Source of the DNA: Armatimonadota bacterium
GTDB taxonomy: Bacteria; Armatimonadota; UBA5829; DTJY01
NCBI GenBank assembly: GCA_023511795.1
Contig: JAIMAU010000004.1
Span: forward strand, 62,001-126,000
Length of the DNA stretch: 64,000 nucleotides
Direction: 5' to 3'
Shown: positions 1-7,597 of the stretch, in pieces
Position numbering within the stretch: position 1 is the stretch's first letter
How the letters are laid out: each line of letters starts with the position of its first letter
Translations under genes and position numbers: made by a program
Notes under the pieces: model-generated
What the model was told of the DNA's origin: nothing
Seen by the model: only the letters and a program-made list of their open reading frames with translations
Database searches by the model: none

Positions 1-1
1 G

Positions 2-706
2 AAGCTTTTTGAAGGCTGTATGCCTATTGAAGAATTGGCATCAAGGGGAAAACAAACACTCCTCTTTGGACCGTTAAAACCAGTAGGTCTAATAGATCCC
101 AGAACAGGCAAGCGCCCCTTTGCTGTCGTTCAACTTCGGCAAGAGAACATAGAAGGCACACTATATGGCCTTGTGGGCTTCCAGACCCGGCTAAAGTGGG
201 GAGAGCAAGAACGCGTTTTCCGCATGATTCCCTGCCTAGAACACGCAGAATTTGTTCGGTTTGGTGTAATGCACCGAAATACTTATATAGACTCGCCACG
301 CCTCTTGCAACCTACCATGAAGTTTGACCCCCAAAAAACTACCCGCCAGCCTCAGACAAAGAATACTCACTCTGCGTCAAACTTGTTTTTTGCCGGGCAA
401 ATCACAGGCGTCGAAGGCTATGTGGAATCAGCGGCAATGGGGTTGGTCGCTGGTATTAATGCATCACGACTCCTAAAAGGCGAGGAACTTCTTACCTTTC
501 CCCGGGAGAGCATGATTGGCTCACTAGCAAACTACATCTCTTCGCCCACAATAACCAATTTTCAACCAATGAACGCAAACTTTGGCATTCTTCCAAAACC
601 GGAGCCGCCAATTCGAAACAAGCAAGAGCGTCAACGCCGCCAAGTCGAAATTGCAATTGGGTCAATTCGAAAGATGGCCCTTGTGCTGCAACAACATGTT
701 TGTTAG
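2..706 (+). CDS. trmFO: TrmFO, folate-dependent tRNA U54 methyltransferase (C-terminal part)
   Basis: This is the 3' part of the FAD- and methylenetetrahydrofolate-dependent enzyme that makes 5-methyluridine at position 54 of tRNA. The reading frame is open from base 2, before the first internal ATG at base 20, so the gene starts outside the window. Family hallmarks visible are [14 protein letters not shown] at the left edge, [33 protein letters not shown], the [19 protein letters not shown] block with [10 protein letters not shown], and the C-terminal FAD-site sequence [19 protein letters not shown]. About 235 residues are present against roughly 440-470 for the whole family, so the N-terminal FAD-binding half is missing from view. 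The C-terminus has a basic tail after the last conserved block. The identification is secure; only the start is unknown. Confidence 0.95.
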   Translation, partial: KLFEGCMPIEELASRGKQTLLFGPLKPVGLIDPRTGKRPFAVVQLRQENIEGTLYGLVGFQTRLKWGEQERVFRMIPCLEHAEFVRFGVMHRNTYIDSPRLLQPTMKFDPQKTTRQPQTKNTHSASNLFFAGQITGVEGYVESAAMGLVAGINASRLLKGEELLTFPRESMIGSLANYISSPTITNFQPMNANFGILPKPEPPIRNKQERQRRQVEIAIGSIRKMALVLQQHVC

Positions 707-903
707 AATCGAATTATCAACGTCATGCTCCTTTTCCATAGAGGACAATTAATTTTAATTAAGTAGCGCTGGCTTTTATTTCTCTTGGAGCAAAAGAGGA
801 ATAAGCAAAGGGTGCAGTGTCTCAACCTTGTAATCGAATAAGGCCACAAACCCCACATCAATCCAACGCCAATATGAAAGTATGCAGGACAAGGTGGTAA
901 ACA

Positions 904-1659
904 ATGCTTTCGCCTGATTTGCGACGCAAGCTATCGAAATTTAATCTAGAGCGCAATAAAACAGAAACTTTAGAGTACCACATCACTCCAACGACACTTG
1001 AAAGCGTCATCCCTGGCCGCGTTCATGAACATGAGTATGGCGAATTATACATAGTCGAACGCTCGGCTGGCGATTTCGGCATCCTGCCCCAAGAGGAGCT
1101 TATTAGTAGACTGACCGTACTCACTACTTTAGGCTATTCACCTGAGGAGACACTGTTCCTAGACATCGAAACTTGCGGCATGGCTAGCCGTCCTCTTTTC
1201 TTAATAGGAATTATGCGAGTGTGTGATGGCGAATTGAGGATAGAACAGTTCTTTGCGAGAAACTACGCCGAAGAAAAAAGCATTCTCGCCCATGCCGCCG
1301 ACACTATTGCCAAGCATAAAATGTTAGCAACGTTTAACGGCAAAGCCTATGATATTCCATATATACGCGACCGTATGCTATACCACAAGCTAGAGGCAAA
1401 GTTTGACGTCGAGCACCTCGACCTCCTGCATCATGCGCGACGAAAGTGGCGTCGAATACTCCCAAACTGCCAACTTAAGACCCTGGAAGAGAACATTTGC
1501 GGTCGTAGGAGATTTGGCGATATTCCCAGAGAAATCATACCCGAGCTTTACCATGCTTTTGTGCGCACTGGAAATGCCGAGACCATCGAGATCATCTTTC
1601 GCCACAATGCCCTCGATTTGATAGCAATGGCAGAACTCCTGCCCCATATCGGGCTATAA
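904..1659 (+). CDS. YprB-like RNase H-fold exonuclease domain protein
   Basis: A 251-residue cytoplasmic protein with the DEDD-type (DnaQ/YprB) nuclease pattern. The N-terminal 80 residues are not recognisable. Then come FLDIETCG with Asp87 and Glu89 as the first metal ligands, ATFNGKAYDIPYI with Asp150, HLDLLHHARR with Asp173, LKTLEENICG (191-200), and HNALDLIAM with Asp238 near the end. In the YprB family these blocks occur in this order, and many members carry the same DIPG/EIPELYHAFVRTG-like segment, here DIPREIIPELYHAFVRTG. The substrate of this family is not established; single-stranded nucleic acid 3'-5' trimming is the usual inference. An AGGTGG ribosome site 6 bases before the ATG supports the start. 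It follows trmFO after 197 bases and probably has its own promoter. Confidence 0.85.
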   Translation: MLSPDLRRKLSKFNLERNKTETLEYHITPTTLESVIPGRVHEHEYGELYIVERSAGDFGILPQEELISRLTVLTTLGYSPEETLFLDIETCGMASRPLFLIGIMRVCDGELRIEQFFARNYAEEKSILAHAADTIAKHKMLATFNGKAYDIPYIRDRMLYHKLEAKFDVEHLDLLHHARRKWRRILPNCQLKTLEENICGRRRFGDIPREIIPELYHAFVRTGNAETIEIIFRHNALDLIAMAELLPHIGL

Positions 1660-1749
1660 GCCTGGAAAGTTATTCAAAAATCCCCAAGCGACTCAAAATT
1701 ATCCAAACAACCCTATTATTTTCCTTTCAGAGCTTTATCCCAGCTTATT

Positions 1750-1765
1750 TGGCATTCTTCTTGCA
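1750..1765 (+). promoter_or_regulatory. Sigma-54 (RpoN) promoter core, distal copy
   Basis: TGGCATTCTTCTTGCA matches the -24/-12 pattern TGGCAnnNNNNTTGCW, with the invariant GG and GC exactly 12 bases apart (first G to first G). It lies 303 bases before the ATG of the PEP-CTERM gene and points at it. The match is visible directly; use in vivo is inferred. Confidence 0.7.
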
Positions 1766-1859
1766 TTATCCCCCATTGAACCCTCTAAGGGGTAAAGTGG
1801 GACTTGCAAAACCATCCAATCGATGGCCAGAGCAAAAAAATTAAAATCCAAAGTTCGAT

Positions 1860-1875
1860 TGGCATGATAATTGCA
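1860..1875 (+). promoter_or_regulatory. Sigma-54 (RpoN) promoter core, proximal copy
   Basis: TGGCATGATAATTGCA is a second site with the same TGGCAT...TTGCA core and the same 12-base GG-to-GC spacing, exactly 110 bases downstream of the first. Two such cores in one intergenic region pointing at one gene are very unlikely by chance. Transcription would start near base 1887, giving a leader of about 180 bases. Confidence 0.75.
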
Positions 1876-2067
1876 AGTACCTCTATTGGAGTGAAGAGCA
1901 AAGCACGCCACTGATGAAAGAGAGAGAAATCTCTAAAGCAGGTTAAGAGCTCTCACTCTCAAAGAAAGAACGGAATTTAAAATCCGCGGACGATGTGATT
2001 GGAGCTGAATGGCGGCCGGCTGCAATCGACAAAGCCGCGAAAATTTCTGAAAGGAGTAAAGAAAAAA

Positions 2068-2820
2068 ATGAAGAAGGTTCTGATTCTCTCTGTGGCTGTC
2101 CTGATGGTGTTCGCTATATCCGTAACCGCACAGGCAGCCGAAAACAACTGGCGGTTTAAAATCACCGCCGACTTTGGCACCGATGAATACATGAGCACCA
2201 CTCAATTGGGTATGTACCCGGCGTCTGTAGACGGCTATGACGCTCAGGATGGCTCAGCTCAGTTCCTCCCTGACCCGTTTGGCAAAACGTACGCGGCTTG
2301 GCTTACCACCATAATCCCAGGCAGAACTGAGGCAATGATGAAGGATATCAAGGCTCCGTTTGCTACCAATGATTTGTCACTTACCAAGACTTGGGATGTT
2401 CGGGTGTATGGATTGAGAGATGCTCCTGCTCAGTTCACTACTATTAGATTGCGCTTCTATCCATTGGGTTTGGCTGTCGCGCCACCTAGCGTGTTCAACG
2501 GAAAGCAGTATGGTATAGACTGGATTTACTACATCAAGATGATAAATAACCGCGGTGTAGCGGGCGCGCCAGCAGATGGCACAGAGTGGCAAATTCCAGT
2601 TCCAACCACTCCGTCAGCAACAAATGTTGAGTTCTTCACGCTTACTCTACCTATAATAAGACTAACCGCAAGCACCCCGGCAAATGCGGAATCAGAGGGC
2701 TATGTAATGGAGTATGGAATTAAGCCCTTGACTCCAATACCTGAGCCTAGCAGCCTACTGGCTTTGGCTACTGGCTTGAGCGGACTTGCTGGATTTGTGA
2801 TTCGGAGAAGAATGTCATAA
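2068..2820 (+). CDS. PEP-CTERM sorting-domain exported protein
   Basis: A 250-residue secreted protein. The start at base 2068 is chosen over an upstream in-frame start because AAAGGAG lies 10 bases before it and because the product then opens with a clean signal peptide (MKKVLILSVAVLMVFAIS, then VTAQA, cleavage near residue 23). The mature part is beta-rich and otherwise unrecognised. The C-terminus is a textbook PEP-CTERM tail: PIPEPSSLL, a hydrophobic stretch of about 16 residues, then RRRMS. In known systems this tail is cut by exosortase and the protein is delivered to the envelope or extracellular matrix, usually alongside exopolysaccharide genes. No exosortase gene is in the window. 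Two sigma-54 promoters precede the gene and a hairpin terminator follows it, so it is probably a single-gene unit. Confidence 0.88.
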   Translation: MKKVLILSVAVLMVFAISVTAQAAENNWRFKITADFGTDEYMSTTQLGMYPASVDGYDAQDGSAQFLPDPFGKTYAAWLTTIIPGRTEAMMKDIKAPFATNDLSLTKTWDVRVYGLRDAPAQFTTIRLRFYPLGLAVAPPSVFNGKQYGIDWIYYIKMINNRGVAGAPADGTEWQIPVPTTPSATNVEFFTLTLPIIRLTASTPANAESEGYVMEYGIKPLTPIPEPSSLLALATGLSGLAGFVIRRRMS

Positions 2821-2903
2821 AGACATAAGGCAAATGACTCGTTACAGGTGTGCAATTTAGCCGCCAGATTAGCAAAAGTACTAATCAAAAAGCACACCAA
2901 ATC

Positions 2904-2938
2904 GAGGGCCATCCAAAGCAGCAATGAGGATGGCCCTC
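2904..2938. terminator. Hairpin between convergent PEP-CTERM and epimerase genes
   Basis: An 11-bp perfect stem (GAGGGCCATCC with GGATGGCCCTC) and a 13-base loop lie between two genes that face each other. It is followed by TTACATT on the plus strand and, a little further, by a T-run on the minus strand. It could end transcription in both directions. Confidence 0.65.
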
Positions 2939-2943
2939 TTACA

Positions 2944-3882
2944 TTATAAAGAGAGCATCCAGCTAACCTGACTTGCAAGGCCATCATGAAGCGAAACTTT
3001 AGGGCTATAACCTAACCTTTTCCTTGCCGCAGAGATATCCGACAGCGTATGCCGCATATCCCCCAATTGGTCTTCAACACGCCGAACATTCAAGCTGTGC
3101 CCAACAAGTTCGCCGATAGCTTCAACGACTTTATTTAGGTCGACATGCGACCCGCCGCCAATGTTGAAAACCTCGCCCTCAACCTCCTTCGCCTGTGCAG
3201 CCAAAAGGTTGGCATCGCATACATCGCTTACATAAGTAAAATCGCGAGTCTGCTTGCCGTTGCCGTAGATAATCAACTCTTCGCCCTTGATTGCTGCCCT
3301 GATGAAGCGGTGGAAAGCCATATCAGGACGCTGGCGGGGTCCATATACAGTGAAATAGCGGAGGGAGACCACGGGAAGACCGTAATTTACAAAATAAAGG
3401 TGGCAAAGGTTCTCCGCAGCAAGTTTTGTGACCCCATAGGGCGATACGGGCTGTGGCTTAGCCGACTCCCTGAGTGGAAGTTCGGGCGAGTTGCCGTATA
3501 CCGAAGATGAGGAAGCATAAACCAAGCGCCGAATATTCGTACCTACCGCTGATTCCAGCAACCTTTGCGTGGCAAGGATGTTGTTGCGCACATATACGCC
3601 AAAGTTTGCACCCCAACTCATGCGCACACCCGGCTGGGCAGCTTCGTGGAAGACCCAATCAACCTCCGATAAAAGGGGCTTTAAATCAAGGGCAAGCAAG
3701 TCGCCCTCAACGAATCGAAACCTTGGGTGGCTGAGAACAATGCTGAGGTTTAAAAGCTTGATGTCTTTTGAATAATAATCGCTGAAATTATCTATTCCGA
3801 CAACGTTGCATCCGAGTGAGAGAAGCTTCTCTGAAAGCGTTGAGCCTATAAATCCTGCACAACCCGTTACGAGGCAATTCAT
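2944..3882 (-). CDS. NAD-dependent epimerase/dehydratase, UDP-glucuronate epimerase-like
   Basis: A 312-residue extended short-chain dehydrogenase acting on nucleotide sugars in the cytoplasm. The NAD-binding TGCAGFIG (residues 6-13), the acidic residue Asp31 ending strand 2, the SSS segment at 124-127 and the YGVTK catalytic Tyr149/Lys153 pair are all present. HEAAQPGVRMSWG and SLRYFTVYGPRQRPDMAFH are typical of the UDP-glucuronate 4-epimerase and related decarboxylase/epimerase branch, so the product is probably an epimer of a UDP-hexuronic acid or UDP-hexose for cell-surface polysaccharide. The exact substrate cannot be read from sequence. The gene stands alone, convergent with the PEP-CTERM gene. 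Pairing of a matrix-type protein and a surface-sugar gene is suggestive but not proof of a shared role. Confidence 0.88.
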   Translation of the reverse strand: MNCLVTGCAGFIGSTLSEKLLSLGCNVVGIDNFSDYYSKDIKLLNLSIVLSHPRFRFVEGDLLALDLKPLLSEVDWVFHEAAQPGVRMSWGANFGVYVRNNILATQRLLESAVGTNIRRLVYASSSSVYGNSPELPLRESAKPQPVSPYGVTKLAAENLCHLYFVNYGLPVVSLRYFTVYGPRQRPDMAFHRFIRAAIKGEELIIYGNGKQTRDFTYVSDVCDANLLAAQAKEVEGEVFNIGGGSHVDLNKVVEAIGELVGHSLNVRRVEDQLGDMRHTLSDISAARKRLGYSPKVSLHDGLASQVSWMLSL

Positions 3883-3935
3883 CTCGTTTGTTTTATTCCT
3901 CCGTCATACCCTTTGTTGAAAAACATAACAAAACT

Positions 3936-3971
3936 GGGGGCAGTGCGTCATTTTTCGCGCACACCGCCCCC
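3936..3971 (-). terminator. Intrinsic terminator after the DUF5679 gene
   Basis: On the minus strand a GGGGGC/GCCCCC stem, extended by GTGCG/CGCAC with a small bulge, is followed by CAGTTTTGTTATGTTTTTC, a T-rich tail. It sits 25 bases after the stop of the small DUF5679 gene and before the epimerase start. Confidence 0.65.
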
Positions 3972-3996
3972 TAAAACTTGCTGTGCGTAACTAGTT

Positions 3997-4134
3997 TTAC
4001 TTTCCAATCCTGTACATCGTCGTGCCGCAGGTAGGGCAAGTACCCTTGGTCGCCGGCTTCTTATTCTTCATAGTCGTTGCAACTGGGTTCTTCATTTCCT
4101 TCTTTGCTTTGCACTTGACGCAGTATGCCTCCAT
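3997..4134 (-). CDS. DUF5679 small zinc-ribbon-like protein, 45 aa
   Basis: A complete 45-residue gene. The protein begins MEAYCVKCKAKKEMKNP, continues through ATKGTCPTCGTTMYRIGK, and has two CxxC pairs (Cys5/Cys8 and Cys33/Cys36) suited to one structural zinc. Sequence and length match the DUF5679 family, which is found in several deep bacterial phyla and has no known function. The lysine-rich middle suggests nucleic-acid or ribosome contact, as inference only. The ribosome binding site is exceptional: AGGAGGTGATC, complementary to most of the anti-Shine-Dalgarno tail, three bases before the ATG. This implies very high translation. A terminator follows at once, so it is a single-gene unit. 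Confidence 0.88.
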   Translation of the reverse strand: MEAYCVKCKAKKEMKNPVATTMKNKKPATKGTCPTCGTTMYRIGK

Positions 4135-4303
4135 TTAGATCACCTCCTCTGCCTTTGGCGTCGGCGCTTGAATTTGACTGCTTTCTACTTCTCAGAATTC
4201 GCTCTCCACTAGCGTGAGAGCTCCTCAAGCGCAGAAAAACTTGCAATTCTAGCCTATATATTCTCCCACCTAGCGAAAAAATCCTTCAAATACAAGCAAT
4301 TTT

Positions 4304-5314
4304 TCATGCTTTAGCAAGTTTTTGCAAAGCCTCAAGCTGCTTTGGAGTACCAAGGACTACAAGGATATCGCCCTCTCTGATTTCGACATCCGGCGACGGA
4401 CTTGGGGTTAAAGCACCTTCTTTAGTTTTCAGTGCTATTACGTTTGCACCGGATTTCTCGCGGATGCCTGATTCGCGCAAAGTCTTGCCAACAAACTCGG
4501 AATCAGCCGAAACAGTAACTTCGCTTATCTCAAGCTCGTATTCCTCGCTATATAAAGCATTTTCCAGAAAATCCACTACCGTTGGGCGAAGAGCGGCCCA
4601 AGCCATTCTCTTTCCTCCTAAAATATAGGGCGACATCACCCTATCCGCGCCAGCCCTTCGAAGCTTCGGCTCATCTTCAACCTTAATAGACCTAGCAACA
4701 GTATATAGGTTAGGATTCAATCCCTTTGCCGTCAAGACTATGAAGGTATTGTCGGCATCGGTAGGAGCGACTGAGATGAGTCCTCTAGCCCGCTCAACTC
4801 CGGCTGCGAGAAGCACCTTTTCATCGGTGGCGTCGCCTTCTACGAAAAGCGCTCTCTCAGCAACGAGCTTGGGCAGCTGCTCTGGGTTATTTTCAACAAC
4901 CACAAATGGTATATTTCGCCGTCGAAACTCAGACGCAATGGCTTGACCCATTCTCCCATATCCGCACACTATATAGTGATTCTTTACGGAGTTAATCGAT
5001 TTTTGCATCCTTCTCCTCCAGAAAAGATGTTGCATTCTTTCAGTTGCAGCAAACTCTATTGCATTGCCTATTGTCCAAAATACCACTGTAAAAAGAGTCG
5101 AAACGCCTGCAAGAATTAAGACAATGGTAAAAATTTTCCCATCTTGCGAAAGGGGATGCACTTCACGATAACCAACGGTTGTAATGGTTATCACAGTCAT
5201 GTAAAGAGCATCCAATAGTGGCATGTTCTCTATATACGAGTAGCCAAACGTACCTAGAGCGATGAGGGCAAACACAACCAAAACAGCGAACTTAAGCTGT
5301 CTAATTGGGTCCAT
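4304..5314 (-). CDS. Two-TM potassium channel with RCK (TrkA-N/TrkA-C) domains
   Basis: A 336-residue MthK-type channel subunit: two membrane helices (about 8-26 and 62-88) around a pore loop, then a cytoplasmic TrkA-N/RCK domain starting HYIVCGYGRMGQAIA (GxGxxG at 118-123) and a TrkA-C domain at about 260-336. It would form tetrameric potassium channels gated by ligands bound to the RCK ring. The pore signature reads TTVGYREV, so the last glycine of TVGYG is Arg50; this is covered in the findings. The ATG at 5314 is preferred to a GTG nine codons upstream because it starts just before the first helix and has a GGAAA ribosome site. The gene stands between endonuclease V and the DUF5679 gene with no close partner. 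Confidence 0.88.
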   Translation of the reverse strand: MDPIRQLKFAVLVVFALIALGTFGYSYIENMPLLDALYMTVITITTVGYREVHPLSQDGKIFTIVLILAGVSTLFTVVFWTIGNAIEFAATERMQHLFWRRRMQKSINSVKNHYIVCGYGRMGQAIASEFRRRNIPFVVVENNPEQLPKLVAERALFVEGDATDEKVLLAAGVERARGLISVAPTDADNTFIVLTAKGLNPNLYTVARSIKVEDEPKLRRAGADRVMSPYILGGKRMAWAALRPTVVDFLENALYSEEYELEISEVTVSADSEFVGKTLRESGIREKSGANVIALKTKEGALTPSPSPDVEIREGDILVVLGTPKQLEALQKLAKA

Positions 5315-5360
5315 AGGATGTTTCCAAAAACATAATTGCACAAATTGTGCTTTGGATTAA

Positions 5361-6056
5361 TTACACAGCGAGCGTACTAACTCCTGCTTTTTCAGCTGCA
5401 AACCTGTGGGCCACCCGAATAGGTTCTGGAAGCCTATATTGAGGCGCACAATCCAAAACAATCTTTACTGCGGAATCAAAACTAATCTTATGTCCTGGTG
5501 AAACGAAGACTGGCTTTACGCCGGTGCGCGTGCGAACAACATTCCCAATCTGTCTGCCATCCAAATCAAACAAGGGCGTGCTGGAACCTCGCTCAAGTCC
5601 TGGTTCCTCATATACCCCATAAAGGTAAGACTTCGCGCAACCAATGGTTGGTATGTCAAGCAAAACACCAAGATGAGAAGCTATTCCGAACCCTCGTGGG
5701 TGAGCGATTCCTTGACCATCCACTATAACCACATCAGGAACGTGCTCAATTGCCAAAAACGCCTGAAGAATTACCGGACTTTCTCGAAAAGAGAGAAAAC
5801 CAGGAACATAAGGAAACTGCAGTTTGCGGGTAGCCTGACGAACTTCAACTAAGTTTAAATCTGGAAAAGAAAGGACAACCACAGCAGCATGGCCCTGCTG
5901 GCTTGCCTTTGAAATACTCATATCCACACCGGCAATTAAATTTAGGTCAAGAAACCCATCCTCCAACGACACTCTGCTTTTGAGGGAGTGCTGAATTTCA
6001 ACTGCTTCCCCAACCGAAACCTCCCATTTGTGAAGTTCAAAGAACCTAATACTCAT
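5361..6056 (-). CDS. nfi: Endonuclease V (deoxyinosine 3' endonuclease)
   Basis: A 231-residue repair enzyme that cleaves DNA (and in some organisms RNA) at the second phosphodiester 3' to deoxyinosine. Hallmarks: AGVDMS with Asp45, FPYVPGFLSFRESPVIL with Glu92 and the Pro-Tyr-Val-Pro wedge, VIVDGQGIAHPRGFGIASHLG with Asp113, CAKSYLYG, and GHKISFDSA near the C-terminus. Length is normal for the family. The start ATG lies inside the last codons of tsaD (11-base overlap), so it is the third gene of a rimI-tsaD-nfi operon and is probably translated by coupling. An upstream in-frame start three codons earlier is possible but less natural. Confidence 0.94.
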   Translation of the reverse strand: MSIRFFELHKWEVSVGEAVEIQHSLKSRVSLEDGFLDLNLIAGVDMSISKASQQGHAAVVVLSFPDLNLVEVRQATRKLQFPYVPGFLSFRESPVILQAFLAIEHVPDVVIVDGQGIAHPRGFGIASHLGVLLDIPTIGCAKSYLYGVYEEPGLERGSSTPLFDLDGRQIGNVVRTRTGVKPVFVSPGHKISFDSAVKIVLDCAPQYRLPEPIRVAHRFAAEKAGVSTLAV

Positions 6057-7050
6057 CCTTAACAAGCGGCTCGCTGGCGATGGTATCCAAATCTAAACCA
6101 TCAATTTCGCCTCTCAGCAGATGGTAATAACCTGCACATGCAATCATAGCGGCGTTGTCAGTGCACAATCTAGGAGGAGGATACGTTAGCCCAATTCCCC
6201 GTTTTGCTGCCTCGTCGAGCATTCTCCTCTGAAGACCAGAGTTCGCTGCCACTCCGCCTGCGAGCGCTATATTGCGGACGCCAGTGAGTTCAGCGGCTTT
6301 CATTGTGTTCTCAACAAGCATGTCCACTACTGCCGCTTGAAAGCTAGCGGCTATATCTTCTATCCGAAAATCCGAGCCATGTTCCCTAAAGAACCGAATT
6401 ACCGCGGTTTTCAAGCCACTAAAGCTGAAATCGAGCGTCCCCTCAAGCTTGGCACGCGGGAAGTGGATAGCCTCAGGATTGCCTTCTTTTGCCAATCTAT
6501 CAATAATTGGACCGCCTGGATACCCCAAACCTAGAACCCGAGCAGACTTATCGAATGCTTCCCCAGCGGCGTCATCCCGTGTTCGCCCTAGCATTTTGTA
6601 GTCTCCATGCCCCTTCACCAGCACTAAATCGGAATGTCCGCCAGAGACTACAAGGCACACGAACGGAAACTCTAACTCGGGATTGACCAGGAAATTTGCA
6701 TAAATATGTCCTTCGAGATGGTGAATGCCCATCAATGGAATTTCCACAGCGGCAGAAACAGCTTTTGCGGCAGATACGCCAATTAGAAGCGCCCCAAGAA
6801 GTCCTGGGCGGTTTGTTACAGCGACTGCGTTTAAATCCGAGAAGCAGACATGCGCATTATCAAGCGCTTCTTTTATTACAGGATTTAATAGCTCGAGGTG
6901 CTTGCGAGAGGCAATCTCTGGCACTACTCCACCAAACTTTGAATGTAAGTCGACCTGAGAAGCTATTATGTCGGAGAGTATCTCCCGTCCATCACGAACA
7001 ACAGATGCTGCTGTTTCGTCACAGCTAGTCTCAATACCAAGTATTATCAT
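6046..7050 (-). CDS. tsaD: TsaD, tRNA t6A37 threonylcarbamoyltransferase subunit
   Basis: A 334-residue ASKHA-fold protein that transfers the threonylcarbamoyl group to adenosine 37 of ANN-decoding tRNAs, working with TsaB and TsaE. It opens MIILGIETSCDETAAS, carries the metal-binding HHLEGHIYA (His111 and His115), the CLVVSGGHSDLVLV segment and the C-terminal ALAGGVAANSGLQRR and CTDNAAMIA blocks, all in order. Length is typical. The ATG overlaps the stop of rimI by four bases (ATGA) and its own stop overlaps the start of nfi. tsaB and tsaE are not in this window, although rimI commonly sits beside tsaB or tsaD. Confidence 0.97.
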   Translation of the reverse strand: MIILGIETSCDETAASVVRDGREILSDIIASQVDLHSKFGGVVPEIASRKHLELLNPVIKEALDNAHVCFSDLNAVAVTNRPGLLGALLIGVSAAKAVSAAVEIPLMGIHHLEGHIYANFLVNPELEFPFVCLVVSGGHSDLVLVKGHGDYKMLGRTRDDAAGEAFDKSARVLGLGYPGGPIIDRLAKEGNPEAIHFPRAKLEGTLDFSFSGLKTAVIRFFREHGSDFRIEDIAASFQAAVVDMLVENTMKAAELTGVRNIALAGGVAANSGLQRRMLDEAAKRGIGLTYPPPRLCTDNAAMIACAGYYHLLRGEIDGLDLDTIASEPLVKDEY

Positions 7051-7580
7051 TCGGCTTCTCTTAATTTCTCCCTGTTGATTCGCAGATTGCGAAGAAAATT
7101 CTCATCCCACAAATCATCAATCCACATAACCAGCGCGTTCTCATTATTGTCCGTGTAGTAACCTCGGCGAATCGCTGCAACGTAGAAACCGTACCTGCGA
7201 TAAAGATTCTGGGCTATTAGATTGTGCTCACGAACTTCCAATGTGGCCCGCCTAGCGCCACGGTGTATCGCCTCATCGAGCAAATTTACCAGCATGCGCT
7301 CGCCTATCTTCATACCTCTAAAATCAGGATCCACACCTATAGTAGTTATGTGAGCCTCTTCCATCACCAACCACATTCCTGCATATCCCACTATCTTACC
7401 GTTGTGTCTAGCTACAATGTAGTACGCATTAGGGTTGTGAACTTCGGTTGAATAGGCGCTGACTGACCAAGGCGTAGGAAAGCACTTAGTATCTAGCTCT
7501 GCAACTGCCTCTATGTCTTCGGGCTTCATCTGTTCAATTGTAATTTGAACTTGCCTATCAGCGGATTTCTTAGCAATCAT
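7047..7580 (-). CDS. rimI: RimI, ribosomal protein N-alanine acetyltransferase family
   Basis: A 177-residue GNAT enzyme that acetylates protein N-termini (ribosomal protein S18 in E. coli). The acetyl-CoA loop reads VDPDFRGMKIGERML (residues 83-97), followed by LEVREHNLIAQNLYRRYGF and the YYTDNNENALVMW strand typical of RimI. The start at 7580 is chosen because GGAGA stands nine bases before that ATG and because upstream in-frame starts would add 46 residues with no family match. The protein has a 20-residue N-terminal lead and a 20-residue C-terminal tail beyond the GNAT core. It is the first gene of the rimI-tsaD-nfi operon. Confidence 0.93.
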   Translation of the reverse strand: MIAKKSADRQVQITIEQMKPEDIEAVAELDTKCFPTPWSVSAYSTEVHNPNAYYIVARHNGKIVGYAGMWLVMEEAHITTIGVDPDFRGMKIGERMLVNLLDEAIHRGARRATLEVREHNLIAQNLYRRYGFYVAAIRRGYYTDNNENALVMWIDDLWDENFLRNLRINREKLREAE

Positions 7581-7597
7581 AGTGTTATCTCCACGGC

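Larger units (their letters stand above)
1660..2067 (+). other. 408-base noncoding region with two sigma-54 sites and a long leader
   Basis: There is no credible gene here. The stretch holds two sigma-54 core promoters (listed separately) and a leader of about 180 or 290 bases, depending on which is used, before the PEP-CTERM gene. Within the leader, positions 1920-1936 can fold into a short hairpin with a GAAA-type loop (AGAGA, GAAA, TCTCT), next to AAAGC and CACGCC stretches. That is weakly reminiscent of a structured regulatory leader, but I could not match it to the cyclic-di-GMP riboswitch consensus. A CCCTCTAAGGGG near-inverted repeat lies between the two promoters and could bind an activator. 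Confidence 0.5.

Noticed and set aside
1887-1990. Cyclic-di-GMP (GEMM) riboswitch
   Set aside because: The conserved paired and joining segments of the consensus are not present in order; only short AAAGC-type pieces and a GAAA loop match.
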